Counted from the first letter of the stretch, positions 34,813 through 43,378 are shown. The stretch is 64,000 bases of DNA from Opitutales bacterium (GCA_017531845.1 JAFXKI010000003.1:425666-489665); one strand, 5' to 3'. Numbers and translations are program-made. Notes: a model not told the origin generated them from the letters alone.

Positions 34813-35208
34813 ATGCGCTTCCCCGCAACACAACGGCTTCGACGTCAAGCCGATTTCTCCCGTTTACGGGAACAAGGCTCGCGGTTCAACTGCGGGCCTT
34901 TTGTCGTCAATGCCGCTCCGCCCGCACCCGACACGGGAACGCCTCTGAATTTTGCGCGTTTTGCCGTCATCGCCTCCAAAAAAATGGTGAGCAATCGCGC
35001 CGTGCATCGCAATTACGCCAAGCGTATTTTTCGCGAAATTTTCAGAAGAAATCCGGCGGCGTTCCCGCCCGGCTGGGACGTAATCGTCATTGCCCGGCGC
35101 GGTTTTGAAAAACTTTCTTTTGAAAGCTTGGAGGCAAGCTATCGCGAAGCGGCACGGCGCATCATCTCACGCGTTGATCGAAAAAACCAAGCCTCCGACA
35201 AAGCTTAA
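34813..35208 (+). CDS. rnpA: Ribonuclease P protein component
   Basis: The ATG at 34813 (M-R-F-P-A-T-Q-R-L-R-R) gives 131 residues; the frame extends upstream into rpmH but without family similarity. The RNR signature is present: A-S-K-K-M-V-S-N-R-A-V-H-R-N-Y-A-K-R-I-F-R-E. It binds the catalytic RNA of RNase P in tRNA 5' processing. Its stop overlaps the start of the yidD-nadD gene. Confidence 0.95.
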   Translation: MRFPATQRLRRQADFSRLREQGSRFNCGPFVVNAAPPAPDTGTPLNFARFAVIASKKMVSNRAVHRNYAKRIFREIFRRNPAAFPPGWDVIVIARRGFEKLSFESLEASYREAARRIISRVDRKNQASDKA

Positions 35209-36209
35209 TGAAACAAAACGTGGCGAACATTTTTAAGCGTCCGGGCGTTTTTGTCGGAATTGCAGCTATCCGGTTTTATCAAAAAATTATTTCGCCCGCC
35301 CTTCATGCCGTTTTCGGCGGAAACGGATTTTGCAGATTTACGCCGACTTGCTCGGAATATGCCCGCCAAGCCCTGATGAAGCACGGTTTTTTTACGGGAA
35401 CGCTTTTGGCGGCATGGCGGGTTTTGCGCTGTAATCCGTTTTCGCGCGGCGGACCGGATTGCGTTCCCGAAACAGGCGAAGCGTTTTTCCGGCTTTTCCG
35501 TAGACAGAGAATCGGGATTTTCGGCGGCAGTTTCGACCCCGTGCACAACGCGCATTTGGAGCTCGCCCGCGCCGCCCAAAAAACGCTCCGCCTCGATCGC
35601 CTCATTTTCGTTCCCGCCGCTCAATCCCCGCTGAAAAACAACGCGCCCGGTGCGCCCGCAAAGTTGCGCCTCGAAATGCTCCGCTCCGCCCTACGCGGCG
35701 AAACGGGAACGGAAATTTCGACTTGGGAAATCGAACAAGGCGGAAAAAGTTGGTCTATTCTCACCGTGGAGCATTTTGAAGATACGCTCCCGCGAGCCGA
35801 TTTTTTCTGGATTTTCGGAGCGGACCAACTCGCTCAGCTCGACAAGTGGCATGCCGCCGAAAAACTTTGCCGCAAGGTAACCTTCGGCGTTATGTGCCGC
35901 GACGCAGATTCCCTGCCGGACATTCCCGCGCCGCTCCAAAAGCTCGCCCGCGTCGTTCCGCTCCCAATACCGCGCATCGATTTGTCTTCAACAGAAATTC
36001 GCGAAAAAATCGCCGCAGAAAAATTTGACGAACTCCGCGATTGCCTGCCGCAATCCGTTTTAACTATCATTCAAAATCATCATCTTTACAGCCGCCATGC
36101 CGACCACAAAGAAAACCACCGCAACGAAAAAAACGAGCACGACGAAGCGCGCCGCCGCCAAATCGAAGACGACAAAAACTACCGCGAGCCGTGTTGGCAC
36201 GACCGCTAA
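35208..36209 (+). CDS. Fusion of YidD and nicotinate-nucleotide adenylyltransferase NadD
   Basis: One 333-residue frame joins two proteins. Residues 1-90 are YidD, the membrane protein insertion factor, with F-Y-Q-K-I-I-S-P, F-T-P-T-C-S-E-Y-A and N-P-F-S-R-G-G-P-D. Residues 101-286 are NadD, which makes deamido-NAD, with G-G-S-F-D-P-V-H-N-A-H (106-116) and S-S-T-E-I-R-E (270-276). No stop and no plausible internal start lie between them. The last 45 residues after L-Y-S-R are charged and overlap the rsfS start in another frame. YidD after rnpA is the usual order; its fusion to NadD is unusual to my knowledge. Confidence 0.88.
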   Translation: MKQNVANIFKRPGVFVGIAAIRFYQKIISPALHAVFGGNGFCRFTPTCSEYARQALMKHGFFTGTLLAAWRVLRCNPFSRGGPDCVPETGEAFFRLFRRQRIGIFGGSFDPVHNAHLELARAAQKTLRLDRLIFVPAAQSPLKNNAPGAPAKLRLEMLRSALRGETGTEISTWEIEQGGKSWSILTVEHFEDTLPRADFFWIFGADQLAQLDKWHAAEKLCRKVTFGVMCRDADSLPDIPAPLQKLARVVPLPIPRIDLSSTEIREKIAAEKFDELRDCLPQSVLTIIQNHHLYSRHADHKENHRNEKNEHDEARRRQIEDDKNYREPCWHDR

Positions 36210-36651
36210 GCGCGCCGTGAAAAAAGCGGCGGGAACGCCCGCAAAGAAAACCTGCGCGGCAAAAAAATCTCCCGCAAAGAAAAAAGCCCCCGCCGTTAAA
36301 GAAAATCCTTCGGCGGGAATCGGGCTGGTAAAACGTTGCGTCGCCGCGCTCGAAGAAAAAAAGGCTTCGGCGATCGAAGTCATTTACCTCGGCGAAAAAT
36401 CCCCCGTTACGGATTATTACGTGATTGCGACGGGAACGTCCGATCCGCACTTGCGCGCACTCCGCATCGAGCTCGAAAAAGCGATTCACGAAGTCGTTCC
36501 CGCCGGGCAGGTGCGCATTCAAAACGAACCGAACAGCGGCTGGTGCGTCGTCGATGCGTTCGACGTCGTCGTTCACATTTTCTCCGAAGAACAGCGTAAA
36601 AATTACGCACTCGAAGAACTTTGGAAAGACGGAGAAAAAATCGAGCTCTGA
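36097..36651 (+). CDS. rsfS: Ribosome silencing factor RsfS with an H1-like N-terminal extension
   Basis: The 184-residue protein has a C-terminal RsfS/DUF143 domain (about 75-184) with D-Y-Y-V-I-A-T-G-T-S-D-P-H, G-W-C-V-V-D-A-F-D-V-V-V-H-I-F and L-E-E-L-W. RsfS binds L14 and blocks subunit joining when nutrients are scarce. Residues 1-74 are an unusual extension of Lys, Thr and Ala (T-T-K-K, K-K-A-A-G-T-P-A-K-K). The extension overlaps the nadD end by 113 bases in a different frame. nadD-rsfS adjacency is common. A downstream start that yields only the core cannot be excluded. Confidence 0.88.
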   Translation: MPTTKKTTATKKTSTTKRAAAKSKTTKTTASRVGTTAKRAVKKAAGTPAKKTCAAKKSPAKKKAPAVKENPSAGIGLVKRCVAALEEKKASAIEVIYLGEKSPVTDYYVIATGTSDPHLRALRIELEKAIHEVVPAGQVRIQNEPNSGWCVVDAFDVVVHIFSEEQRKNYALEELWKDGEKIEL

Positions 36652-36675
36652 CTCTAAGAACCAAGTCGCGGAATC

Positions 36676-37875
36676 GTGGAAAATTTTACTTACTCCTGCC
36701 CGACGCGTTGGGTTTTCGGGCGCGGCACGCAAGCGCAAGTCGGCGAACTGACGGAGCGTTTTGCCGGAAAAAACGCAACCGTACTTTTGCATTTCGGCGG
36801 GAACGCAATTAAACGTATCGGGCTTTACGATACAACGGTTTCCGCTCTGCGGGAACGCGGCATTCGCTTTGTTGAGCTCAGCGGTGTCGTTCCCAACCCG
36901 CGGCTTGAACTCGTCCGCGAAGGAATCCGGCTTTGCCGGGAACACAAAGTTTCGTTCATTCTCGCCGTCGGAGGCGGAAGCGTTATCGATTCCGCCAAAG
37001 CCATCGCCGCCGGCATTGATGCCGAAAACGGAGACATCTGGGAAACTTTCGTCGCCCGCCGCCCGCTGAAAACCGCCGTTCCCGTCGCAACGGTGCTTAC
37101 AATTCCAGCGACCGGCTCCGAAATGAGCCCCAACACCGTGATTACGGACGAAGCAAGCGGCTACAAGCTCGGCTACGGCGACGAAAAACTGCGCCCCGTT
37201 TTCAGCATCGTTAATCCGGAGCTGTTTTTCACGCTTCCGCCCAACCAAATCGCCAACGGCGTGAGCGATATGATGAGCCACATTTTCGAACGCTATTTTT
37301 CGGACACTCCGCACTGCGAAATTACCGACGGGCTTTGCGAAAGTGTTTTAAAAACCATCATCCGCAACGCGCCGAAACTCCTCGCCGATCCGCAAAATTA
37401 CGACGCTTGGGCGGAAATCGGTTTCGCCGGAACGATTGCGCACAACAATCTGCTCGGGCTCGGACGCGTTCAGGACTGGGCCTGCCACGGCATGGAGCAC
37501 GAAATCAGCGCGGTTTACGATGTCGCTCACGGCGCGGGGCTCGCCGTCGTTACGCCCGCGTGGATGAAATTTATTCTCCCGGGAAAATCGGCAAAACTCG
37601 CGCAGTTTGCGAAAAATGTTTTCGGCGTTCCCGTGGGGAAAAATGACCTCGAAACCGCTCAAGCCGGAATCGCCGCATTAGTCGCGTTTTACAAAAAAAT
37701 GGCGTTGCCGACAACGATGCGTGAGCTCGGCGTTCCCGACAATTCGCGCTTTGAAGAAATGGCGAAAAAAGCCGTACTCGGGCGTTCCCGCGACGGCAAC
37801 GAAATCCCGCAAGGCAATTTCCGCAAACTCTTTTCCGGCGACATTCTCAAAATCTATCACCTCGCCGAAAAATAA
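36676..37875 (+). CDS. Iron-type alcohol dehydrogenase, YqhD/BdhA branch
   Basis: The 399-residue group III alcohol dehydrogenase starts M-E-N-F-T-Y and has the NADP-binding V-G-G-G-S-V-I-D-S-A-K-A-I-A, the metal region D-M-M-S-H-I-F-E-R-Y and the C-terminal G-M-E-H-E-I-S-A-V-Y-D-V-A-H-G-A-G-L-A. It probably reduces aldehydes such as butyraldehyde with NADPH. The last 80 bases of the gene and the bases just after it are repeated in the same orientation at 43464-43545, beyond the autotransporter locus. Confidence 0.92.
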   Translation: MENFTYSCPTRWVFGRGTQAQVGELTERFAGKNATVLLHFGGNAIKRIGLYDTTVSALRERGIRFVELSGVVPNPRLELVREGIRLCREHKVSFILAVGGGSVIDSAKAIAAGIDAENGDIWETFVARRPLKTAVPVATVLTIPATGSEMSPNTVITDEASGYKLGYGDEKLRPVFSIVNPELFFTLPPNQIANGVSDMMSHIFERYFSDTPHCEITDGLCESVLKTIIRNAPKLLADPQNYDAWAEIGFAGTIAHNNLLGLGRVQDWACHGMEHEISAVYDVAHGAGLAVVTPAWMKFILPGKSAKLAQFAKNVFGVPVGKNDLETAQAGIAALVAFYKKMALPTTMRELGVPDNSRFEEMAKKAVLGRSRDGNEIPQGNFRKLFSGDILKIYHLAEK

Positions 37876-37886
37876 TCCGAAAAAAG
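37805..37886 (+). repeat. Direct repeat A (copy 1): 3' end of the alcohol dehydrogenase gene
   Basis: These 82 bases, including the stop codon, recur at 43464-43545 with one mismatch seen (CAC versus CGC). The copy at the other end has no gene attached. Confidence 0.9.
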
Positions 37887-37904
37887 AGCGTTCTTTGCTC
37901 TCCT

Positions 37905-37996
37905 CTCGCAAAGAATCGCGGGGATAAAAACGCACTCACGGAGCTGCAGAAACACGATTTTGTAAAAAAAATCCGTATACGGCGGCGTGTTTCCGC
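37905..37996 (+). repeat. Direct repeat B (copy 1), diverged
   Basis: The stretch from CTCGCAAAGAATCGCGGGG through CACTCACGGAGCTGCAGAAA to ATCCGTATACGGCGGCG is similar (roughly four fifths identical by eye) to 43379-43470, same orientation. Confidence 0.75.
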
Positions 37997-38007
37997 GCTT
38001 CTAAAAA

Positions 38008-38044
38008 ACATGCGTTCCCGTAGCCGAAACCACGGGAACGCAAA
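38008..38044. terminator. Word-pair terminator between the alcohol dehydrogenase and the autotransporter
   Basis: TGCGTTCCCGT and ACGGGAACGCA form a hairpin between two convergent genes (stops at 37875 and 38060). There are no strong T-runs, so it may terminate weakly in both directions. Confidence 0.6.
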
Positions 38045-38059
38045 TCACTTCAATAATCT

Positions 38060-41000
38060 TTAAAAACGCATGCGGAAGCCGACGTTCGCGCTGTGGTTTA
38101 CGGAAGCATCCGTTCCCGCGTTAAACGAGTAGCCGCCGTAGACGCTTGCGCTCGACGAGACATCCACGTTGAAGCTCGGTCCGATCGAGAACATATCTTC
38201 CGGAAGAGCTTTCGCCGTTTCCGTGATCGAAGAGCCGTCTTGCGTCGTTACGTCGACATCGACTTCGTCGCCGAGAAAATCATGCGAGAACGCGACATCC
38301 AAGCCCAAGCGCCAAATAGCCCCCAAAGCCGTGAAGCCCCACGAAAATCCGCAACCTACGCGGGCGCGAAGGCTGTCGCCGGAAATCGCATCCGCGTCAA
38401 ACGCCTTGTCGCTTCCGCTTTCCGTAAACGCATCCGCCTGCGTGTGCATGTAGGCGAGCCCGATATACGGCGTCGCGTAGATTTTCTTCGCTTCGGATAG
38501 TGTAACCACCGTTCCCGCGTCGGCAAAAAGCCCCGCGCTCCAGCCAGTCGTGTCGCCGCTTGCGTTCCCGTAATCGGTGTTGCGCTTGATGTCGTAGCTT
38601 GCATAGCCGAGTTGCGCGCCCGCATTGACGAAGTAGTTTTCAATCGTCTTCCCGGCAAACCCGGTAATGCGGAAGTCAGTTGATTCGATTTTACCGCCGC
38701 CGTTGTGCACCTTCGCTTCTCCCGTGCTTGCACCGAGTGCGACACCGAGCACCGTGTTTTGGTCGAGCTTGTAATCGGCACCGGCAAGGAGTCCCGTCGT
38801 GTCGAAGTCAAACGTCGGCGCATCCGTCGCCGTGTCGTTTTCAACGGAGTTTGTTTGCAACTGAGCAAAGAACTCCCACTGAGCACGTTTTGAGAAGCGG
38901 TCGTAACGGCGTTGCTCCAAACGTGCGGAAATGCTACGCGCGTCAGCGTTGAACGCTTCAACCGGCATCGCAATCATCGCCGCATAGCTTTTCGGCGAAA
39001 GCCGATCAAGAATCGCTCGTGCCGTTCCCGCATCTTTGGCAAGAATCGCGTTCAGAAGCGGATCATTCCCGCCGGAAAGATTATTCCACGCCGCCGCACT
39101 GACAAACCCCGTTGAGAGAGAGTTCAGCGCATCGTTCGCGTCAGACAATGCCCAATCGACAAAACTTGCCGAAAGTTCACTCGTGTCCGTTCCGTCCATC
39201 AACGCAGAGGCATTTCTCACAACCCGGACAGAAAGTCCGCCGTTTGATTCATCGTAGATTACGGCATAGTTTTGAGCGTAGGCAGAAAGATCTGCGTCCG
39301 TTCGGAGGAATGCAAGCACGTTACCGGAAACGGATCCGCCTTCAAAAATCGTAACGCGTTCCCCGTTTTCCAACGCTTCGATTTGAGCCGAAGTCGCACG
39401 CACAAACAGCGAGTTGCTTCCGACAAGATCGAGCTTTGCCGAACTTGCAATTTCGACACGCCCGCCGCCGAGCGAAACTTTTTCACCCTTGTCCGGATTA
39501 AGCACGAGCGTTCCCTCGAGCGAAATCTTCGCATCTTCGCCGTGCGTCATGCTTACGCTCCCGCGAAGCGTCGCTCCGTTTTCCACGGCAAGTGTTTTTA
39601 CACCGACCGCTTTCGCGAACGAAACATCCGAACCCGAAGCCAAGGAAATTTTACCGTTCCCGCTCGTTTTCGCCGAGAACGTTCGAGTGCCAAGTAAATT
39701 GAGCGTTCCCGCGACTTGTGCTTCCGCGTCCGCGCGGGTTAAATCAACGCCCGCGCTCAGCGTTGCCGAAGCACCTTGCGAAACGGCAAAGGTTTTTACG
39801 CCAACATCGTTTGAAACCGTCGTCGTGCCGGACGCAATGCGCAATGTTCCGGTTCCTCTCGTCGCGTTGGAAAATGTCCGAGAGCCGGAAATCGCCAACG
39901 ATCCCGAGATGTCGAAATCGCCCGTGCCGAGCTTCGCGCTTCCGGAAACCGTAAACGTTCCCGAGGTGATGTTTGTCGTTCCCGTGTGCGTGCTCGCGTC
40001 GCCGGAAAAAGTCAGCGTTCCCGCCGAATTCAAACTTCCCGCCCCGGAAATCGTTCCGGAAAATACCGTTAGGGAGCCGTCAAAATCGGCAACGGAATCA
40101 GCCTCCGTTAAATCCACACTCTGCGAAGCCGAGCTGATAACAACACGCGCCGGCTCCTCCGGAATAACAGGCACATCCGGATCGGGAATAATCGGCTCAT
40201 CGGGGTCGGGCAGATCCGGGTCGGGGTCTACGCTCGTAGCGACACCGAAAATCGTCAGCGCATTGTTCTCCGTCGAAAAATCCCACAAAGTATCGTCGTA
40301 AACCGCGCCATCCACAAAAAGCGAAAGCGTTCCGCCCTTCGTCAGCGAGTTCAAACCGACGATGCTTGACGAATCCGTCCAATTCATCACGGCGAAACGC
40401 GTGTTTTCGTTAAACCTTCCCGCGTAATCGATCACGATTTTCGCGCCGCTCGCAAGCGTCACGCTCCCGCTCTCTGCAACGGAAATCGCTGAAGTTTCCT
40501 CTCCTGCAAACAATTTCAGCGCCGCGCCGGAAGCTACGGAAAGTTTTCCTGAGACATTGTAAACGCCCGATCCGTCATTCGCTTTTTCCGAAATTGTAAA
40601 CATTCCGGAATCAACATAAGTCGTTCCCGTGAACGCACTCGTATCTCCGGAAAATGTCAGCATTCCCGTCGAATGTAGGCTCCCGTTTCCGGAAACCGAA
40701 CCCGAAAATTCCGAAAGCGTCGGCAAAAAACTTCCGGAGCTTCCTGCGCCATTTAGGGATACGCTTTGCGTGCCGGTCGTTACCGTTATCGTTCCTGTCG
40801 ATGCCGACGGCTTCACCGTAAACGTCAGCGCGTTGCCCGCCGTCGAAAAATCCCACAGATTCTTGTCGTAAGAAACACCGTTAACCATCAGCGAAACATG
40901 TGCGTTGACAAGCTGTTCGAGCGTTCCTTCCTTAATCGCCAAGTCAAAGCCGGAAATAATCGCGCCCGTCTCCCAACGCATTACCGCCAAGCTCAAATTC

Positions 41001-42469
41001 TCCGTAAACGCACCGGAGAAATTTACAACGATGCGCGCATTTTGGGAAACTTTCACGTTCCCGCCGGATTTTACGAAAATAAGTCCGTTGGAAGCTCCGG
41101 AAGCCATGAAATGAGCCTCGCCTTTTTCAAAGTGAAGCGTCGCGTCCGCGCACACGTCCAAGGTTGCGCCCTCTTCCAAAACAAGCATTCCGGAGGCTAT
41201 ACGTTGGTCGCGCAATTTTGCCGAAACTTCATCGCCCATAATCCGAAACGTCGTTCCCGCAGAAACGTCAAATGCCCCGATCGTCCCGTCCGCAAGAATG
41301 ACGTTTGATCCATACACAGTTTTGCTAAACGCCTGCGTCGTTGTATTCCAGGTCAAAGGCAAACCCGTCGATCCGCGAAAATCAGCTTTCGTCAACGTAG
41401 CATGCTCCCAAGACGATCCTGTGAGATATTGTTTTTTGAAATTAGCCCCGCTCAAATCTAAAGAACCGAAATTGACTCCGGACAAATCTTTGTCCCTGTA
41501 GCTCTTTGTTGAGTAAAGTTGAGAAAGTGTTAAACCGGAAGAGAAAAAATCCGCTCCAACGATCACGGAATCCGTGAAATCTGCATCCGTCAATGTAGCA
41601 TAACGCAAATCCGCTGACGTGAGGTTCGCTCCCGTGAAACCTGCTCCCGTCAATGTAGCATCGTACAAATCCGCTGACGTGAGGTTAAATCCGGAAAAGG
41701 ATTCTCCGCTTAGATCAAAGGAGTTTAGACCGACTCCCGATAGGTTCTTGTCTTTATAACTTTTCGTCGAATAAAGTTGAGAAAGTGTTAAACCGGAAGA
41801 GGAAAAGTTCGCTCCAACGATCACGGAATCCGTGAAATCCGCTGACGTGAGGCTCGCTCCCGTGAATTTCGCTGACGTGAGGTCCGCTCCCGTGAAATCT
41901 GCATCCGTCAATGTAGCATAACGCAAATCCGCTGACGTGAGGTTCGCTCCCGTGAAACCTGCTCCCGTCAATGTAGCATAACGCAAATCCGCTGACGTGA
42001 GGTTAAATCCGGAAAAGGATCCTCCGCTTAGACCAAAGGAGTTTAGACCGACTCCCGATAGGTTCTTGTCTTTATAACTTTTCGTCGAATAAAGTTGAGA
42101 AAGTGTTAAACCGGAAGAGGAAAAGTTCGCTCCAACGATCACGGAATCCGTGAAATCTGCATCCGTCAATGGAGCATAACGCAAATTCGCTGACGTGAGG
42201 TTCGCTCCCGTGAAATCTGCTCCCGTCAATGTAGCATAACGCAAATCCGCTGACGTGAGGTTCGCTCCCGTGAAATCTGCTCCCGTCAATGTAGCATCGG
42301 ACAAATCCGCTGACGTGAGGTTCGCTCGAACCCACGAAGAATTTTTGAGCGAATCGTAGGAAAAGTCTCGTCCGGACAAATTCTCACCGTCGTAATTTTC
42401 GTTATCGGCAAGCAATGTCGTTCCCGCCGCGCACGCAAAAAGTGTTAAAAGAGAAAGTTTCGTTTTCAT
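38060..42469 (-). CDS. Autotransporter with N-terminal pentapeptide-repeat domain
   Basis: The 1469-residue protein has a signal peptide (M-K-T-K-L-S-L-L then a core ending T-T-L-L-A-D), a pentapeptide-repeat region (about 25-365) with units like A-D-L-T-S and A-N-L-T-S, and a beta-helical passenger with PATR-like repeats (G-x-L-T-F-S-G-D-x-S and F-T-G-T-T). A Pro/Asp-rich stretch (P-D-P-D-L-P-D-P-D-E-P) lies near 740. The C-terminal beta-barrel of about 280 residues ends in R-M-R-F. It is a type V secreted surface protein; pentapeptide repeats are rarely seen on such a scaffold. Three copies of Y-S-T-K-S-Y-(K/R)-D-K reflect internal duplications. Confidence 0.9.
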   Translation of the reverse strand: MKTKLSLLTLFACAAGTTLLADNENYDGENLSGRDFSYDSLKNSSWVRANLTSADLSDATLTGADFTGANLTSADLRYATLTGADFTGANLTSANLRYAPLTDADFTDSVIVGANFSSSGLTLSQLYSTKSYKDKNLSGVGLNSFGLSGGSFSGFNLTSADLRYATLTGAGFTGANLTSADLRYATLTDADFTGADLTSAKFTGASLTSADFTDSVIVGANFSSSGLTLSQLYSTKSYKDKNLSGVGLNSFDLSGESFSGFNLTSADLYDATLTGAGFTGANLTSADLRYATLTDADFTDSVIVGADFFSSGLTLSQLYSTKSYRDKDLSGVNFGSLDLSGANFKKQYLTGSSWEHATLTKADFRGSTGLPLTWNTTTQAFSKTVYGSNVILADGTIGAFDVSAGTTFRIMGDEVSAKLRDQRIASGMLVLEEGATLDVCADATLHFEKGEAHFMASGASNGLIFVKSGGNVKVSQNARIVVNFSGAFTENLSLAVMRWETGAIISGFDLAIKEGTLEQLVNAHVSLMVNGVSYDKNLWDFSTAGNALTFTVKPSASTGTITVTTGTQSVSLNGAGSSGSFLPTLSEFSGSVSGNGSLHSTGMLTFSGDTSAFTGTTYVDSGMFTISEKANDGSGVYNVSGKLSVASGAALKLFAGEETSAISVAESGSVTLASGAKIVIDYAGRFNENTRFAVMNWTDSSSIVGLNSLTKGGTLSLFVDGAVYDDTLWDFSTENNALTIFGVATSVDPDPDLPDPDEPIIPDPDVPVIPEEPARVVISSASQSVDLTEADSVADFDGSLTVFSGTISGAGSLNSAGTLTFSGDASTHTGTTNITSGTFTVSGSAKLGTGDFDISGSLAISGSRTFSNATRGTGTLRIASGTTTVSNDVGVKTFAVSQGASATLSAGVDLTRADAEAQVAGTLNLLGTRTFSAKTSGNGKISLASGSDVSFAKAVGVKTLAVENGATLRGSVSMTHGEDAKISLEGTLVLNPDKGEKVSLGGGRVEIASSAKLDLVGSNSLFVRATSAQIEALENGERVTIFEGGSVSGNVLAFLRTDADLSAYAQNYAVIYDESNGGLSVRVVRNASALMDGTDTSELSASFVDWALSDANDALNSLSTGFVSAAAWNNLSGGNDPLLNAILAKDAGTARAILDRLSPKSYAAMIAMPVEAFNADARSISARLEQRRYDRFSKRAQWEFFAQLQTNSVENDTATDAPTFDFDTTGLLAGADYKLDQNTVLGVALGASTGEAKVHNGGGKIESTDFRITGFAGKTIENYFVNAGAQLGYASYDIKRNTDYGNASGDTTGWSAGLFADAGTVVTLSEAKKIYATPYIGLAYMHTQADAFTESGSDKAFDADAISGDSLRARVGCGFSWGFTALGAIWRLGLDVAFSHDFLGDEVDVDVTTQDGSSITETAKALPEDMFSIGPSFNVDVSSSASVYGGYSFNAGTDASVNHSANVGFRMRF
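41683..41840 (-). repeat. Internal repeat of the autotransporter gene, copy 2
   Basis: About 157 bases nearly identical to 42001-42158, encoding the same pentapeptide block. The offset is 318 bases (106 codons), so recombination keeps the reading frame. A third, more diverged copy lies near 41440-41600. Confidence 0.85.
42001..42158 (-). repeat. Internal repeat of the autotransporter gene, copy 1
   Basis: This is the partner of 41683-41840. Both contain CTTTATAACTTTTCGTCGAA and CCAACGATCACGGAATCCGT unchanged. Confidence 0.85.
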
Positions 42470-42582
42470 AGATACACAGAAAAAATAGGCTGAACAAAAT
42501 CCGCTTCCGTGACTGTAGTCAGTATGTCACACAAAAAAATAAACACATATCTGCCACTATGTTTCCACGCAAAGGGGAGCAA

Positions 42583-42918
42583 CTATTTTTTCTGCCCCCA
42601 AATTTTATAAACGTAGTTAATGACAAATATAGAATAATCGACTCGTTCGGTTAGAAGACGCTGTACAAGTCCGTTCAAATCTTCGTAACTAGGGAAATAT
42701 TCCCTTGTGAAAATTTGACTACTATCCGTTCCGCAAAAAGTAGCAAATCCACTCTTTAAGTACACAAGGAAATCCCTGATTTCATTCGAATTCTTTTTGC
42801 TTACCAATATTGCTAACTTTTCCGCAGAAGCGGAAACATACGCCTCCAAACCGTTGCAAGCGACAAACTTAATGATGTCGTCATTTTTCGATGGGTCCTC
42901 GAATAATTCGTCAAACAT
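42583..42918 (-). CDS. Small hypothetical protein
   Basis: The 111-residue soluble protein starts M-F-D-E-L-F-E-D-P-S-K-N-D-D-I-I. An AAGGA sequence about 6 bases upstream of the ATG supports translation. It is acidic at the start, mixed alpha/beta by pattern, with no signal peptide or membrane helix. I recognise no family; the size and acidity would suit an immunity protein or antitoxin-like partner, but nothing specific supports this. It lies in the accessory segment between the autotransporter and the RHH gene and contains no copy of the dispersed word. Confidence 0.55.
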   Translation of the reverse strand: MFDELFEDPSKNDDIIKFVACNGLEAYVSASAEKLAILVSKKNSNEIRDFLVYLKSGFATFCGTDSSQIFTREYFPSYEDLNGLVQRLLTERVDYSIFVINYVYKIWGQKK

Positions 42919-43006
42919 TTTTTATCCTTGTTGTTAGATTGTTAATTGTCGTGCGTTCGGACGCATGATAGGGGAGGAACTAGCGAAACCTCAAATACCG
43001 CAACAA

Positions 43007-43071
43007 GACTTTGCGCAAGGTTTAGCCGTAAATTTGGAAAAGTTGCTTCTAAATCTCTTGACTTTGCGCAA
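43007..43071 (+). promoter_or_regulatory. Two GACTTTGCGCAA sites upstream of the RHH gene
   Basis: The 12-base word GACTTTGCGCAA occurs at 43007-43018 and again at 43060-43071, the second touching the start codon. Each contains the perfect palindrome TTGCGCAA. Position and duplication suggest autoregulatory operators for the RHH protein. Confidence 0.45.
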
Positions 43072-43370
43072 TGTCCAAAAGCACGCAAACATCCGAGCGA
43101 TTCAATTTATCGATGCCGAAAAAGGTGCTCGAAATCTATCGATCGTGCCAGAGCATGAAGAATTTTACGGCGTTTGCACGGATTGCGGTAATAGAGAAAT
43201 TGAATCGGGATTTCGGATTTAAGATTAATCCGGAGAGTGTGGACTTTTCGCAGGGGAAACGCACGGATTTGATGAATCCGGCGACAAAGAAACGGAAGCT
43301 CCCCGCCCTGCGCCGGCAAGCGGCGAGAGCCCGGCAGAAAAAAGCGGAGCTTCCCGGAAAACAGATTTAG
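43071..43370 (+). CDS. Ribbon-helix-helix (CopG-like) DNA-binding protein
   Basis: The 99-residue protein has R-F-N-L-S-M-P-K-K-V-L-E-I-Y as the strand and first helix of an RHH fold (about 9-25), then S-M-K-N-F-T-A-F-A-R-I-A-V-I-E-K-L-N as turn and second helix. The C-terminal third is very basic (K-K-R-K-L-P-A-L-R-R-Q-A-A-R-A-R-Q-K-K). It is probably a small transcription regulator or plasmid/island-type factor. No toxin gene is evident beside it. An overlapping frame of 85 codons in this stretch lacks such features. Confidence 0.6.
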   Translation: MSKSTQTSERFNLSMPKKVLEIYRSCQSMKNFTAFARIAVIEKLNRDFGFKINPESVDFSQGKRTDLMNPATKKRKLPALRRQAARARQKKAELPGKQI

Positions 43371-43378
43371 GAAACGCC

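Noticed and set aside
41440..42400. Regularly repeated units resembling a CRISPR array
   Set aside because: They are in-frame codons of pentapeptide repeats within one open reading frame, with no unique spacers of constant length and no cas genes.
42965..43222. Overlapping 85-codon frame in the accessory segment
   Set aside because: It overlaps the RHH frame, has no family resemblance, and its composition is less protein-like than the RHH frame.
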